This document shows, piece by piece, positions 55,604-63,983 of a DNA stretch of 64,000 nucleotides. This DNA comes from Desulfatitalea alkaliphila (GTDB lineage Bacteria > Desulfobacterota > Desulfobacteria > Desulfobacterales > Desulfosarcinaceae). Positions within the stretch are counted from its first letter, which is position 1. Each line of letters begins with the position of its first letter. Where the stretch lies: assembly GCF_022968795.1 (NCBI RefSeq), contig NZ_JALJRB010000012.1, positions 57,491-121,490 on the forward strand. The letters are read 5' to 3'. Below the pieces are notes generated by a model. That model worked only from the letters and a program-made list of their open reading frames with translations. It was not told the origin of the DNA and did not search any database. The position numbers and the translations under genes are program-made.

Positions 55604-55679
55604 CTCGTTTTGACTCCTCTTTTGTCTATTGGCGCGCGCTCCTTGCGGCCAACGGCGGTGGTCGCCCCGTCGCTCCTCA

Positions 55680-56120
55680 TCAAGAGACGCCGAGCTTGGC
55701 GAGCGCATCCACAATCCGCTGCTTATCCATGAAGCCCGTGTGGCGGAACGCCTCATTGCCTTGCGCGTCGAAGAAGATCTGGGTGGGAATCGCCCGGATA
55801 CCGTACTTGCGGGCCTGGGGCGGATCCTTCCATACGTCGATGAAGATAATGTCGGCCCGGCCGGCATATTCTTGTTTCAACTCCTCAAGAATGGGCGCCA
55901 TCATCTTGCAGGGGACACATTCGGTGGCGCCCAGGTCGATCATGGTCACCCGTCCGGTGTTCAGTTGCAACGGCCCTTGGCCGGCCGGCGCCGATGCGGA
56001 CAGGGCCGATGCGGACGGGGCCGACGGCGCGCCGCTCTGACTCTGGACGATGGCATAAACGGCCGCCGCGGCGACCAAAAGGATGATGATCACCCGACCT
56101 ATGGGAAATCTGGATTTCAT
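55680..56120 (-). CDS. Membrane-anchored thioredoxin-like protein
   Basis: 146 residues. N-terminal anchor (IGRVIIILLVAAAAVYAIVQ), a Ser/Ala/Pro linker, then MIDLGATECVPCKMMAPILE with the active site CVPC and the cis-Pro segment IRAIPTQIFFDAQGNEAFRH. It probably faces the periplasm and is reduced by CcdA, encoded 76 bases downstream. Confidence 0.9.
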   Translation of the reverse strand: MKSRFPIGRVIIILLVAAAAVYAIVQSQSGAPSAPSASALSASAPAGQGPLQLNTGRVTMIDLGATECVPCKMMAPILEELKQEYAGRADIIFIDVWKDPPQARKYGIRAIPTQIFFDAQGNEAFRHTGFMDKQRIVDALAKLGVS

Positions 56121-56329
56121 TTTTAGGCTTCTTCCCCTCTCTCTCTGTTCTCTGTATCGAATCCATAGCTGGACCTAACGATCAGTGAGGATGGCCTGCC
56201 GAATCGTCGGTCGCGCAGCACAAACAATTTAAGTGCCAAATTGCGCGAAAAAGCAAAATTTCCGAAAACCCACGTTTCGGAAGAGCGCCCGCACAACATG
56301 AACAATGGGTTGGGTAGACAGGAATCGCC

Positions 56330-56722
56330 TTAGCAAAGCCAAACACAAAACAAGGTGTAGTAGGCAGCAGACGCCGGCGACTCATTGACGGATCGGGCCA
56401 ACCGGGAATTCCCGTTGTGCCCATTCTCCGTTCCTGGGGAAATATTTGCGCCGCCTTCAAGGAAAACGGACCTGTATTGCGGATGGTAATCGACGGGCCG
56501 CAGGAGGGTACTTGCCGGGAGCAACACGTGCGCCATGCCGGCCTTGCAGGGAAACACTCCGGACAACGGCGATCGCCACGGGATGCCGTCGCCCTCTCTC
56601 CATGTCTTGCCTTTCGAGCACCCTTCGTGGTCAGGCAACTGAAATGCGACCGCACATGCACCGGCGGCGGCAAGCCCCAGCAGAACACTGAAAGTGGTAA
56701 GGATTTGAAGGTATTTGCGCAT
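56330..56722 (-). CDS. Predicted exported hypothetical protein
   Basis: 130 residues with a clear signal peptide (LQILTTFSVLLGLAAAGACA) and scattered cysteines (EGCSKGK, FPCKAGM, FCVWLC end). No family recognised; ribosome site weak (GGGGTCA). It sits in the redox island in the same direction as its neighbours. Could be a decayed gene. Confidence 0.4.
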   Translation of the reverse strand: MRKYLQILTTFSVLLGLAAAGACAVAFQLPDHEGCSKGKTWREGDGIPWRSPLSGVFPCKAGMAHVLLPASTLLRPVDYHPQYRSVFLEGGANISPGTENGHNGNSRLARSVNESPASAAYYTLFCVWLC

Positions 56723-56815
56723 GGCGCGAGTGACCCCTGATGATGTACCCGTTATCGTTTCAGGTGGTCCGTCTATAGAATAAAAATCGCAGGCATTGCA
56801 AGCCTTATCCGAGCC

Positions 56816-57316
56816 CTAACGGCCATTGCCCATGGGCACCAGGAAAACCGGAATGGCGCAATCTTGTATCACTTTGCGGGAGGTGCCTCCGAGGAGCGCT
56901 TCCTGAATCAAACCATGGCCGCGTGTGCCCATGACCAAAATGTCGTACCCACCGGAATGGGCGTGGTGCAGAATCCGTTCGGATGCCTTGCCTGTTTCGA
57001 CGATCACCCGGTCGCGCATGACCCGGCAAGTGGAAGTCACTCCCGCGGCTTCGGCGCAGAACCGGGTAATACGCTCCCGGGTGCGTTCCATGAGCTGTCC
57101 ACGACTCTTGGCATGCATCTCCTCGATGCTGCCATAGCCCAGGAACGACACCAGGAGCAAATCGGCGTTGGGCGGCAACTTGCCGAAAACATGCAGCACC
57201 GTCACTTCGGCCCCGTAAGCATCGGCCAAACTCAGGGCATAGGCAAAGGCCCGTTCGGCATTGAGTGACAAATCGGTGGCGAACAATATCTTTGCGATGC
57301 GCGGCGTTTCCGTCAT
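56816..57316 (-). CDS. Universal stress protein (UspA family)
   Basis: 166 residues from the ATG at 57316. RIAKILFATDLSLNAERAFA opens the fold, and DILVMGTRGHGLIQEALLGG then KVIQDCAIPVFLVP give the ATP-binding G-x2-G-x9-G-type pattern. Soluble cytoplasmic stress protein. It follows the DUF1573 gene by 37 bases. Confidence 0.9.
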   Translation of the reverse strand: MTETPRIAKILFATDLSLNAERAFAYALSLADAYGAEVTVLHVFGKLPPNADLLLVSFLGYGSIEEMHAKSRGQLMERTRERITRFCAEAAGVTSTCRVMRDRVIVETGKASERILHHAHSGGYDILVMGTRGHGLIQEALLGGTSRKVIQDCAIPVFLVPMGNGR

Positions 57317-57353
57317 GGATGCCCCCCATTTGATTCGGTCGGTTATGGTCGCA

Positions 57354-58073
57354 TCACGAACCGCCACCGGATTGCGCTGGACGGATGAACACACTGACGG
57401 CGAGGCGGATTTCCGGGTGCAGTTCGCTGTCGGTCTCCAGGAAGATCTGATCGACATAGCGGCCGGCATCGGCCTTGGTGTTCTCGATGTGCAATCGATA
57501 CTCAGCGGCGCTCTGCCCACTCGAACGGTCCATCTTGAATTTCAAATGCTGACCGTCCCTGAGCCGCACGCCGGTGATTGTGAAGGGGTGCTGCCGGGTC
57601 GGGCGGATCGTCACGGTTTCCTGCAATGTGTCGCCGACATATCCCGCCAACACCAGCCGTTGGGGTGAAATCTCCGCAAACCGATCCACCCGACCACTCA
57701 TCGTCAGATTGAATTCGCGCCGCCGGGGATCGTTGGTGTACACCCGCACGCCCTTTGTGAGATTGCGCCCGCCGTATCCGCGGGTATCGACCTTGACCGT
57801 AATGGTTCCCTCGCCACCGGGAGGGATCTGTCTCGTGAACGAGACCGCTGCGCACCCTCAGCCGGACTCCACCCGTTCGATTTGCAATTCGGCCGTGCCT
57901 CCATTGCGGATGACGAAATCGTGCAGCACCGCCACCCCTTCAACCACCGTTTCGAATTGATGGCGCTCTTCCGTCAACGCCAACCGCGGTACATCCGCCA
58001 CAGCGATGCCTGTGACAAACAGCGAGATGAAGAGCGAAGCGGCCCAGAGGCCGATGTTGAATATTCTGGTCAT
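57354..58073 (-). CDS. Exported DUF1573 protein with in-frame UGA (candidate selenoprotein)
   Basis: 239 codons from the ATG at 58073 (GGAGG 4 bases upstream), read through one in-frame TGA at 57858-57860 (codon 72). Signal peptide LWAASLFISLFVTGIAVADV. Before the TGA comes the DUF1573 sequence HDFVIRNGGTAELQIERVES; after it, in the same frame, GCAAVSFTRQIPPGGEGTIT and DTRGYGGRNLTKGVRVYTND. The family normally reads about SCGCT here, so UGA stands exactly at the first Cys, giving U-G-C. A SECIS-like hairpin follows at once. The alternatives are a nonsense mutation or a sequencing error. It is the third gene after the ArsR/permease pair. Confidence 0.75.
57821..57860 (-). promoter_or_regulatory. 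Candidate bacterial SECIS element
   Basis: Starting with the UGA, the minus strand folds: the GAGGG that includes the GA of UGA pairs with a distal CCCTC, and inside it GTCTCG pairs with CGAGAC around a TTCA loop (or GTTCAC if the top pair opens). The loop begins about 18 nt after the UGA, inside the spacing known for bacterial SECIS elements, and has a G at its start. Confidence 0.6.
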
Positions 58074-58109
58074 ATAACCTCCGAATGGCATCCCTTGTTC
58101 TCTTGAAAC

Positions 58110-58343
58110 CTACTTCTGCAGCCAACCGATCACATCGGCCTTGGATGGAATCTTGCCCACCGATTTGACTTCGCCGTCGATCACCACCGCCGGGGTGCCG
58201 AACACGCCGTAGCCGGCGATTTTCATCACGTCGGTCACCTTCTCGATCTCGGCATTCACACCCGCCTCGGCAATGGCTTCTCTGACCACCTTTTCGGCCT
58301 GGGCGCATTTGGCGCAACCCGGACCCAGCACTTTGACATCCAT
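58110..58343 (-). CDS. Small thioredoxin-fold redox-active disulfide protein
   Basis: 77 residues from the ATG at 58343 (AGGAG 9 bases upstream). MDVKVLGPGCAKCAQAEKVV has the active site CAKC, and YGVFGTPAVVIDGEVKSVGK holds the cis-Pro. Such small thioredoxins often follow ArsP-like permease genes and may act with them. The reading frame continues upstream without a stop into a remnant (58344-58499). Confidence 0.88.
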   Translation of the reverse strand: MDVKVLGPGCAKCAQAEKVVREAIAEAGVNAEIEKVTDVMKIAGYGVFGTPAVVIDGEVKSVGKIPSKADVIGWLQK

Positions 58344-58499
58344 TTTGACAACTCCTAATGATGAATTTTTATGCAAGGCCTGTTCAAGCCAGGCCTTTAT
58401 TTTGGCACGCGGCGGCACCGAACCGACGCACACCACAGAACCGAGGATCCCGATCCCGTGCTTGCCCACGCGTACCTGGACGACGTCGTCGTTCTGCAT
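58344..58499 (-). pseudogene. Remnant of a second thioredoxin-like gene, in frame with the next
   Basis: The frame starts MQNDDVVQVRVGKHGIGILG and then jumps to CVGSVPPRAKIKAWLEQALH. The second part aligns with the C-terminus of the intact thioredoxin (SVGKIPSKADVIGWLQK), so a paralogue seems to have lost its middle, with its active site. No stop separates it from the intact gene, so a 129-residue fusion could be made from 58499. Confidence 0.55.
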
Positions 58500-58507
58500 G
58501 GCACCCC

Positions 58508-59680
58508 CTACCCGGCAAAGCTGCCGTATATCATACCGGCGATGGTGGACATCACCACGATAATCATGCAAAATACCGCTGTCTTTTTGACCCCCAAGAC
58601 ACTGCCGATCACCAGCATGTTGGGCAGTGACAAGGCCGGACCGGCCAGCAACAGGGCCAGGGCCGGCCCCTGCCCCATGCCGGACCCGAGCAGCCCCTGC
58701 AGGATGGGCACCTCGGTCAAGGTGGCAAAATACATCAGGGCGCCGGCCACCGAGGCGATCAGGTTGGCCGACAGGGAGTTGCCGCCCAGCAAGGACGAAA
58801 TGAAACGTTCGGGAATCAGCGCCGTTTCACCGGGACGCCCCAACATGAAACCGGCCACCAGCACGCCACCGGCCAGCAGCGGAAAGATCTGCTTCATAAA
58901 GTCCCAGGTGGACTCCACCCAATTCTTGCATTCATCCTTGGTGAACCACGCCTTGAGCATGAGCCCCAGCACAATCAGCAGGGCAACGGTGATGTACCAT
59001 TTGGCGGCGAAAACAGCCGGCCACAAGCCGCTGCTGCCTTCGGCCGGTCGAGCGAAGGCGGGGAACACCAGGATCAGCACCATGGTCATGATGTAGGCGG
59101 TGTCCTGCCATAGCGAGCGTCCCGTATCCTCCTCATCGGGCACATGGATCTGCCCGGCGGTACGCGCGGCGTCCTCCTTGCGGAATATCAGCGCCATCAA
59201 CAGACCGGTGAGGATGGCGAAAACAACCGCCCCGACGGCCCGTGCCAGCCCCAATTGCCAGCCCAGGATCTTGGCCGTCAGGGTGATGGCCAGCACATTG
59301 ATGGCCGGACCGGAATAGAGAAAGGCCGTGGCCGGACCGATGCCCGCGCCCCGGGTGTAGATACCGGTGAACAGGGGCAGCACCGTGCAGGAACAGACCG
59401 CCAGGATGGTGCCTGAAACCGAGGCCACCGAATAGGCCAGGATACGGCTGGCCCGGGCGCCGAAATATTTGAGCACCGACCCCTGGGAAACGAACACCGC
59501 AATGGCGCCGGCGATGAAAAAGGCCGGAATCAAACAGGTCAACACATGTTCCCGGGCATACTCCTGGAACATCATGAACGCTTCCAGCCCTGATCGGCGG
59601 ATCACCGGATGCCCCCACGGCACATAGTAGGCCGCCAAGAAAATCCCGACGATCCAAAGCAACTTGGTCCGTTCTTTCAT
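58508..59680 (-). CDS. ArsP/DUF318-like permease
   Basis: 390 residues and about ten membrane segments. ILAVCSCTVLPLFTGIYTRG (CSCTVLP is the family motif), TAFLYSGPAINVLAITLTAK, and the second repeat ATLTEVPILQGLLGSGMGQG. Related proteins export trivalent organoarsenicals or metal ions. It follows an ArsR gene and precedes thioredoxin-like genes; the substrate is not determined. Confidence 0.88.
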   Translation of the reverse strand: MKERTKLLWIVGIFLAAYYVPWGHPVIRRSGLEAFMMFQEYAREHVLTCLIPAFFIAGAIAVFVSQGSVLKYFGARASRILAYSVASVSGTILAVCSCTVLPLFTGIYTRGAGIGPATAFLYSGPAINVLAITLTAKILGWQLGLARAVGAVVFAILTGLLMALIFRKEDAARTAGQIHVPDEEDTGRSLWQDTAYIMTMVLILVFPAFARPAEGSSGLWPAVFAAKWYITVALLIVLGLMLKAWFTKDECKNWVESTWDFMKQIFPLLAGGVLVAGFMLGRPGETALIPERFISSLLGGNSLSANLIASVAGALMYFATLTEVPILQGLLGSGMGQGPALALLLAGPALSLPNMLVIGSVLGVKKTAVFCMIIVVMSTIAGMIYGSFAG

Positions 59681-59748
59681 GAAAAATCCACACCCTCATA
59701 GACTGAAATTGAACTCACCGACCTAATCGTCGGGTAGTCGGCCCCGCC

Positions 59749-60093
59749 TCAACTGCCGCAAATCGTCTCTCGTCGGATGTCGGGCAAACGGTCCAACAAC
59801 GCCGCCACCGCCTCATCCGTTTCCAGCCAATCGCTCAAATGCGCCAGCATCGAAGCGGCATACAAATTCTCACGGCCATCGGCCGGCCGGTAGTTGACCC
59901 ACAACCCCTCCTTGCGGAAGGTGACCAGGCCCGCCTCTTCCAAAACGCGCAAATGCTTGCTGGCCGTCGACTGAGCCAAGTCCAAAGCCTCTCGCATCTC
60001 GCACACGCACAACTCACGCCGCTGCAGCAACTTGACCATCTTGACCCGATTGGGATCGGACAACGCCTTCATCACTTTAATGAACGCCTTCAT
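59749..60093 (-). CDS. ArsR-family metalloregulator (for the ArsP-like operon)
   Basis: 114 residues. ALSDPNRVKMVKLLQRRELC then VCEMREALDLAQSTASKHLR give the winged HTH and the ELCVCEM metalloid site. The last residues ETICGS add a Cys. It heads the permease-thioredoxin-DUF1573 run and likely controls it. Confidence 0.9.
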   Translation of the reverse strand: MKAFIKVMKALSDPNRVKMVKLLQRRELCVCEMREALDLAQSTASKHLRVLEEAGLVTFRKEGLWVNYRPADGRENLYAASMLAHLSDWLETDEAVAALLDRLPDIRRETICGS

Positions 60094-60111
60094 AATGCGC
60101 TCCCTGTTGAG

Positions 60112-60134
60112 TATATCGTTAGATCGGAATATAT
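60112..60134. promoter_or_regulatory. Candidate ArsR operator
   Basis: TATAT and ATATA arms around CGTTAGATCGGA, about 20 bases before the arsR ATG in an AT-rich patch. The match is short. Confidence 0.35.
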
Positions 60135-60218
60135 GAAACCGACGGGCGGGATGTCAAGCAATTAATGAATGCGGTTATGCACAAAGCCCAAGTAAAATGA
60201 GGAGCGGGCAAAAGCAGT

Positions 60219-60481
60219 ATCGAAATCGAAATCGGGATCGGGATCGAAATCGATACAATGGAAACGATGCGCTTCCTTCGTCAGCGCATCCTATACCTTT
60301 ACGGATGTATCGGGGCTGAAGGGCAAAGTGTGGTGTGCCCATGCGTGGGGATCGGTGCTCCCGGGCACGGCGTGCCGTGCCCCTACGGGTTGGTGGAAAG
60401 CCCCATCTGCTCAGTCGCCCCCAAACCCATATAATCGATAGAATTCATTAACTTAAAACTTAACACTTAAAACTTAAAACT
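60219..60481. repeat. Composite repeat element D: hexamer tandem, hairpins and AT-rich repeat R9
   Basis: 60219-60254 is a tandem run of GAAATC/GGGATC hexamers. 60266-60294 is the 29-nt hairpin (GATGCGC/GCGCATC) seen in elements A and B. 60363-60382 is the near-palindrome GGGCACGGCGTGCCGTGCCC. 60428-60481 is the AT-rich repeat R9 (ATAATCGATAGAATTCATTA). It fills the gap between arsR and the K+ channel gene; I see no gene in it. Confidence 0.7.
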
Positions 60482-60516
60482 GCCCGCCAGGGCCCTAATA
60501 CTGCCCGCCAGGGCCT

Positions 60517-62223
60517 TCACCCCTCCGACGTCGGGTACTTTTCCGTGAAAAGCCGCTCCGACTTGGCCGAGCCGATCAAGACCAACTCGTCCCCCTTTTC
60601 CAAAACGATCTCCGGATCGGGGTTGACGATCATCTCCTCCTTGCGCTTGACCGCCACCACGCTGCATCCTGTCTCCTCGCGGATTTTAGCGCCAATCAGG
60701 GTCTTGCGCCGCAGCTTGGGGTGCAACGGCAGACGGAAAACGTTGAGGCCCTCCGAAAGCATGAGCATCTGCTGGGGATGGAGCAGGTTCATGATGGTGG
60801 TGGTCACCATAGAGCTGTAGGAGAGCACCAGATTGGCGCCGGCGCGGTGCAAGGTGTTGATGTTGCGGTCCAGGCTGGCCCGACTGATGATCTGGGCCTC
60901 AGGCCGCAAACGGCGGCAGTAGATGGTCAGGTAGATGTTGAGGTTGTCGTCATGGGTTGTAATGATAATGGCCGGTGTTTCGTTGATGCCGGCCTTGATC
61001 AACACGTCCAGGTCGGCGGCGCTGCCCTGGACGAAATATTCCTCGCGGGCGGCGATGCCGGCCTTTTTCTCCACCACGCGAAAATCGATAAGGCGCGCTT
61101 TAAGGGCGTTGGCCACCGCCTGGCCGACACGCCCGCCGCCGAGCACCACCACCGGTCCCTTGGCAGGCGGTGTTTCGGTGTCAAATCCGATGGAGCGGTC
61201 GAAGCGATCCAGATGCTCATCGGTACCGGCCAACACCAGCACGGTGGACTCATCGATGATCGCGTCAGGGGTGGGCAGGGAAAAATGGTTTTTTTCCCAT
61301 ACGCCCACTACATTCACGCCGGTCACTTCGCGCAACCGGCTCTCGGTCAGCGTCTTTCCCTGAAGCCAGGTGCGCATGGCGGGTGCTTCGGCGATCAGCA
61401 GGCGGTCAAAACGGCCGATCACGTTGGCTTTCATGCTGACCCCTAGTACGCGCCGCGCCAAGGCCCGACCCAACATCTTGGTGAATTGGAACACATGGGT
61501 GCTGCCAGCCAGTTGAAGGATATCCAAGGAATCCTCCAAATCGGCGTTGGTGACGGTGATCACACGGGCGTTGGCTTCACGGATGGTATAGATGATATTG
61601 GTGCTGGAAATGTCGTCGTTGAGGACCACCACCATGGCGGCCGAATCAATGCGCAAGCGGTGGTAGGTCCGGGGATCGTCCAATTCACCCACCACCACTT
61701 TGAAGCCCAGATCGTGCAGATCCAAGGCGTTTTGCAGTTCGCCGGTCACGATCACGTACTCGATGCCGTACTGGCCGATCTTTTCGATCAAGTTGACGGT
61801 GACATCGTCGAATTGGGTAAAGATCACATGACCGGACATGGTTTCCGGCACCGAACGCGGGGCCCGCGCCTTGTTCTGCTCCTCCAGCCAGGGAGCGTAA
61901 AAAAACTGGATGAAGGTGAACGGCAGCATGACCAGCAGAAAAACGATGCCGCTGAGCAGCACCACCACCGAAAAAACCTTGCCCACGTCGCTGGCGAAGG
62001 TGATGTCGCCGAACCCCAAGGTGGACATGGTGGTCAGCGTCCAGTAAAATCCGGTGATCCAACTGTAATCCCGCCCTTCATAGAGCATCAGCAGGTGAAA
62101 CAGCACGCTGTAAAGCACAAAGAAAAACAGCAGAATCAGAACGAACTTGAGCAACAATCGCATGTTGCTGCGCTGCTGGCCCATTCTCAACAGCAGGGTC
62201 AGCTGGGTGGCCATGGTTTTCAT
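60517..62223 (-). CDS. Potassium channel with two RCK/TrkA domains
   Basis: 568 residues. Two membrane helices flank the pore FYWTLTTMSTLGFGDITFAS, with the K+ filter TLGFGD. Residues 130-350 and 350-568 are tandem RCK modules (first: SGHVIFTQFDDVTVNLIEKI; second: GPVVVLGGGRVGQAVANALK, with the GxGxxG nucleotide site), each with a TrkA_C part. The protein should be a ligand-gated channel controlled by nucleotides or ions. Transcription would run left; the gene stands alone. Confidence 0.92.
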   Translation of the reverse strand: MKTMATQLTLLLRMGQQRSNMRLLLKFVLILLFFFVLYSVLFHLLMLYEGRDYSWITGFYWTLTTMSTLGFGDITFASDVGKVFSVVVLLSGIVFLLVMLPFTFIQFFYAPWLEEQNKARAPRSVPETMSGHVIFTQFDDVTVNLIEKIGQYGIEYVIVTGELQNALDLHDLGFKVVVGELDDPRTYHRLRIDSAAMVVVLNDDISSTNIIYTIREANARVITVTNADLEDSLDILQLAGSTHVFQFTKMLGRALARRVLGVSMKANVIGRFDRLLIAEAPAMRTWLQGKTLTESRLREVTGVNVVGVWEKNHFSLPTPDAIIDESTVLVLAGTDEHLDRFDRSIGFDTETPPAKGPVVVLGGGRVGQAVANALKARLIDFRVVEKKAGIAAREEYFVQGSAADLDVLIKAGINETPAIIITTHDDNLNIYLTIYCRRLRPEAQIISRASLDRNINTLHRAGANLVLSYSSMVTTTIMNLLHPQQMLMLSEGLNVFRLPLHPKLRRKTLIGAKIREETGCSVVAVKRKEEMIVNPDPEIVLEKGDELVLIGSAKSERLFTEKYPTSEG

Positions 62224-62429
62224 TAAAGCTTTTCCCTCCAGCAGCCGGCTCTTGATACCAGAACCGGAACAGTGGTTCCATGTTCAGCAAGCACTATCAA
62301 ATGTCACCCTCCGATTGTCAAATGTAAATCGTTGTCTCCAAGAGCTGCCCGAACGTGCTATACTCCATTTTGACTTTTTTTGAATCGCGCATCGTTTCAT
62401 GATGTTATCACTGATGGAGACGCATCGCC

Positions 62430-63983
62430 GTGTTACGCATATTTCAAAGCGATTTGACGGATCCGGACCATTTCGTGGTCACCCTGGAATTGGTGCCCGG
62501 ACGGGAAGCCGGCGGACGGGCATTGGACACGGTGATGGGGATCGCCGCCGATGCCTATGCCGACGGCCGCGTTTCGGCGGTCTCCATCACGGACAATCCC
62601 GGCGGCAACCCCTCCCTTAGCCCCGATGTGCTGGGATTCGACATCTTCAAGTTGGGTATGGACGTGATCGTTCATTTCACCTGCCGCGACATGAACCGGG
62701 TGGGCATGGAGAGCCGCGCGCTGCAACTGGCCCGCATGGGCATGAAAAACATTCTGGCCCTCGGCGGCGACTATTCCGGACAGGGATTCGGCGGCCAGGG
62801 GGCACCGGTGTTCGACCTGGACTCGGTGCAGTTGCAGATCCTGCTGGGCATGCTCAGCGAACGCATCACCGCCGGCGGCGATCCGGACACCTTTTTCAGC
62901 GGCTGCGCCGTATCGCCCTTCAAGCGCACGGAGGGGGAGTGTTTCGCCCAATACGCCAAGTTGTGCCGCAAGGCCGCCGCCGGCGCCCGGTTCATCATCA
63001 CCCAGCTCGGATTCGACGCACGTAAATTCGATGAGTTGATCCGCATGCGGCGGCACATGCACATTGACCTGCCGGTGCTCGGCACGGTCTATGTGCTGAC
63101 GCCCAAGGCGGCAGAGATCATGCACGGCGGGGGCGTGCCGGGCGCCGTGGTCAGCGGCCGGCTGCGCGACCGGGTGCGGGACGAATGGCGCCGCCCCGCC
63201 GAGGGACGGCAAGCGGGCATCGAACGCGCCGCACGATTGGCGGCGGTGCTCAAGGGCCTGGGCTACAAGGGCATACACCTGGGTGGTATCCATAAAAGTT
63301 TCGATACGGTGGGCCGTATTCTCGACCGGTTGGACCAAATCGCGGCCCGCTGGACCGATTTTCTGCCCGATTTCGATTTTCCGCAGCGAAACGGCTTCTA
63401 CGCCTTCCCTGACACCCGCCCGGATCAGCCGACCCCCGGACCCCTGTTCGGCACACCACCACCCCCGACCATCTCCCGTTTGGAACGATGGCGATATCGC
63501 GCCCTCAAAGCCGCCCACGACATCTTTTTCGACCGCCACCACCCCGCGGCGCCCGCATGCCGCACCCTCGCCCGCCTGCTGGACGGCAACTGGAAAAGCC
63601 GCCTGCTGACGGACCTGCTGGAAGACCCCGTCAAACAGGTGCTTCTCCAGTGCCTGCGCTGCGGCGACTGCGGCATTCAGCACGTGGCATTCCTCTGCCC
63701 CGAATCCCAATGCCCCAAACACACCCGCAACGGCGCCTGCGGCGGCAGCCGTGACAGCCGCTGCGAGGTGCATCCCGATCGCCGCTGCGTCTGGTTCCGG
63801 GCCCACGCCCGCTTGGCCGACGACAACGCCACCGATCAAATGATCAAGGGCTGCGTGCCGCCGCGCATGTGGGAGCTGAACCAAACCTCGGCCTGGATCA
63901 ACTTCCACCTCAACCGCGACCACCAAAGCGCCTCCAACGAAATCGCCCAAAGATGCGGCACCCACTGCCGCCGCACCATATAA
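62430..63983 (+). CDS. metF: Methylenetetrahydrofolate reductase with C-terminal Cys-rich domain
   Basis: 517 residues from the GTG at 62430 (GGAGA upstream). The MetF barrel runs to about 310: SAVSITDNPGGNPSLSPDVL, MGMKNILALGGDYSGQGFGG, GARFIITQLGFDARKFDELI. The C-terminal part has CLRCGDCGIQHVAFLCPESQ and CPKHTRNGACGGSRDSRCEV, resembling the MTHFR_C (MetV-like) domain. This type acts in the Wood-Ljungdahl methyl branch of anaerobes. The stop overlaps repeat copy R10. Confidence 0.92.
   Translation: MLRIFQSDLTDPDHFVVTLELVPGREAGGRALDTVMGIAADAYADGRVSAVSITDNPGGNPSLSPDVLGFDIFKLGMDVIVHFTCRDMNRVGMESRALQLARMGMKNILALGGDYSGQGFGGQGAPVFDLDSVQLQILLGMLSERITAGGDPDTFFSGCAVSPFKRTEGECFAQYAKLCRKAAAGARFIITQLGFDARKFDELIRMRRHMHIDLPVLGTVYVLTPKAAEIMHGGGVPGAVVSGRLRDRVRDEWRRPAEGRQAGIERAARLAAVLKGLGYKGIHLGGIHKSFDTVGRILDRLDQIAARWTDFLPDFDFPQRNGFYAFPDTRPDQPTPGPLFGTPPPPTISRLERWRYRALKAAHDIFFDRHHPAAPACRTLARLLDGNWKSRLLTDLLEDPVKQVLLQCLRCGDCGIQHVAFLCPESQCPKHTRNGACGGSRDSRCEVHPDRRCVWFRAHARLADDNATDQMIKGCVPPRMWELNQTSAWINFHLNRDHQSASNEIAQRCGTHCRRTI

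Noticed and set aside
57354..57749. Separate short gene starting at the internal ATG (57749) of the DUF1573 region
   Set aside because: It would begin in mid-domain and lacks a signal peptide; the frame is continuous with the upstream half except for the UGA, so one gene is more likely.
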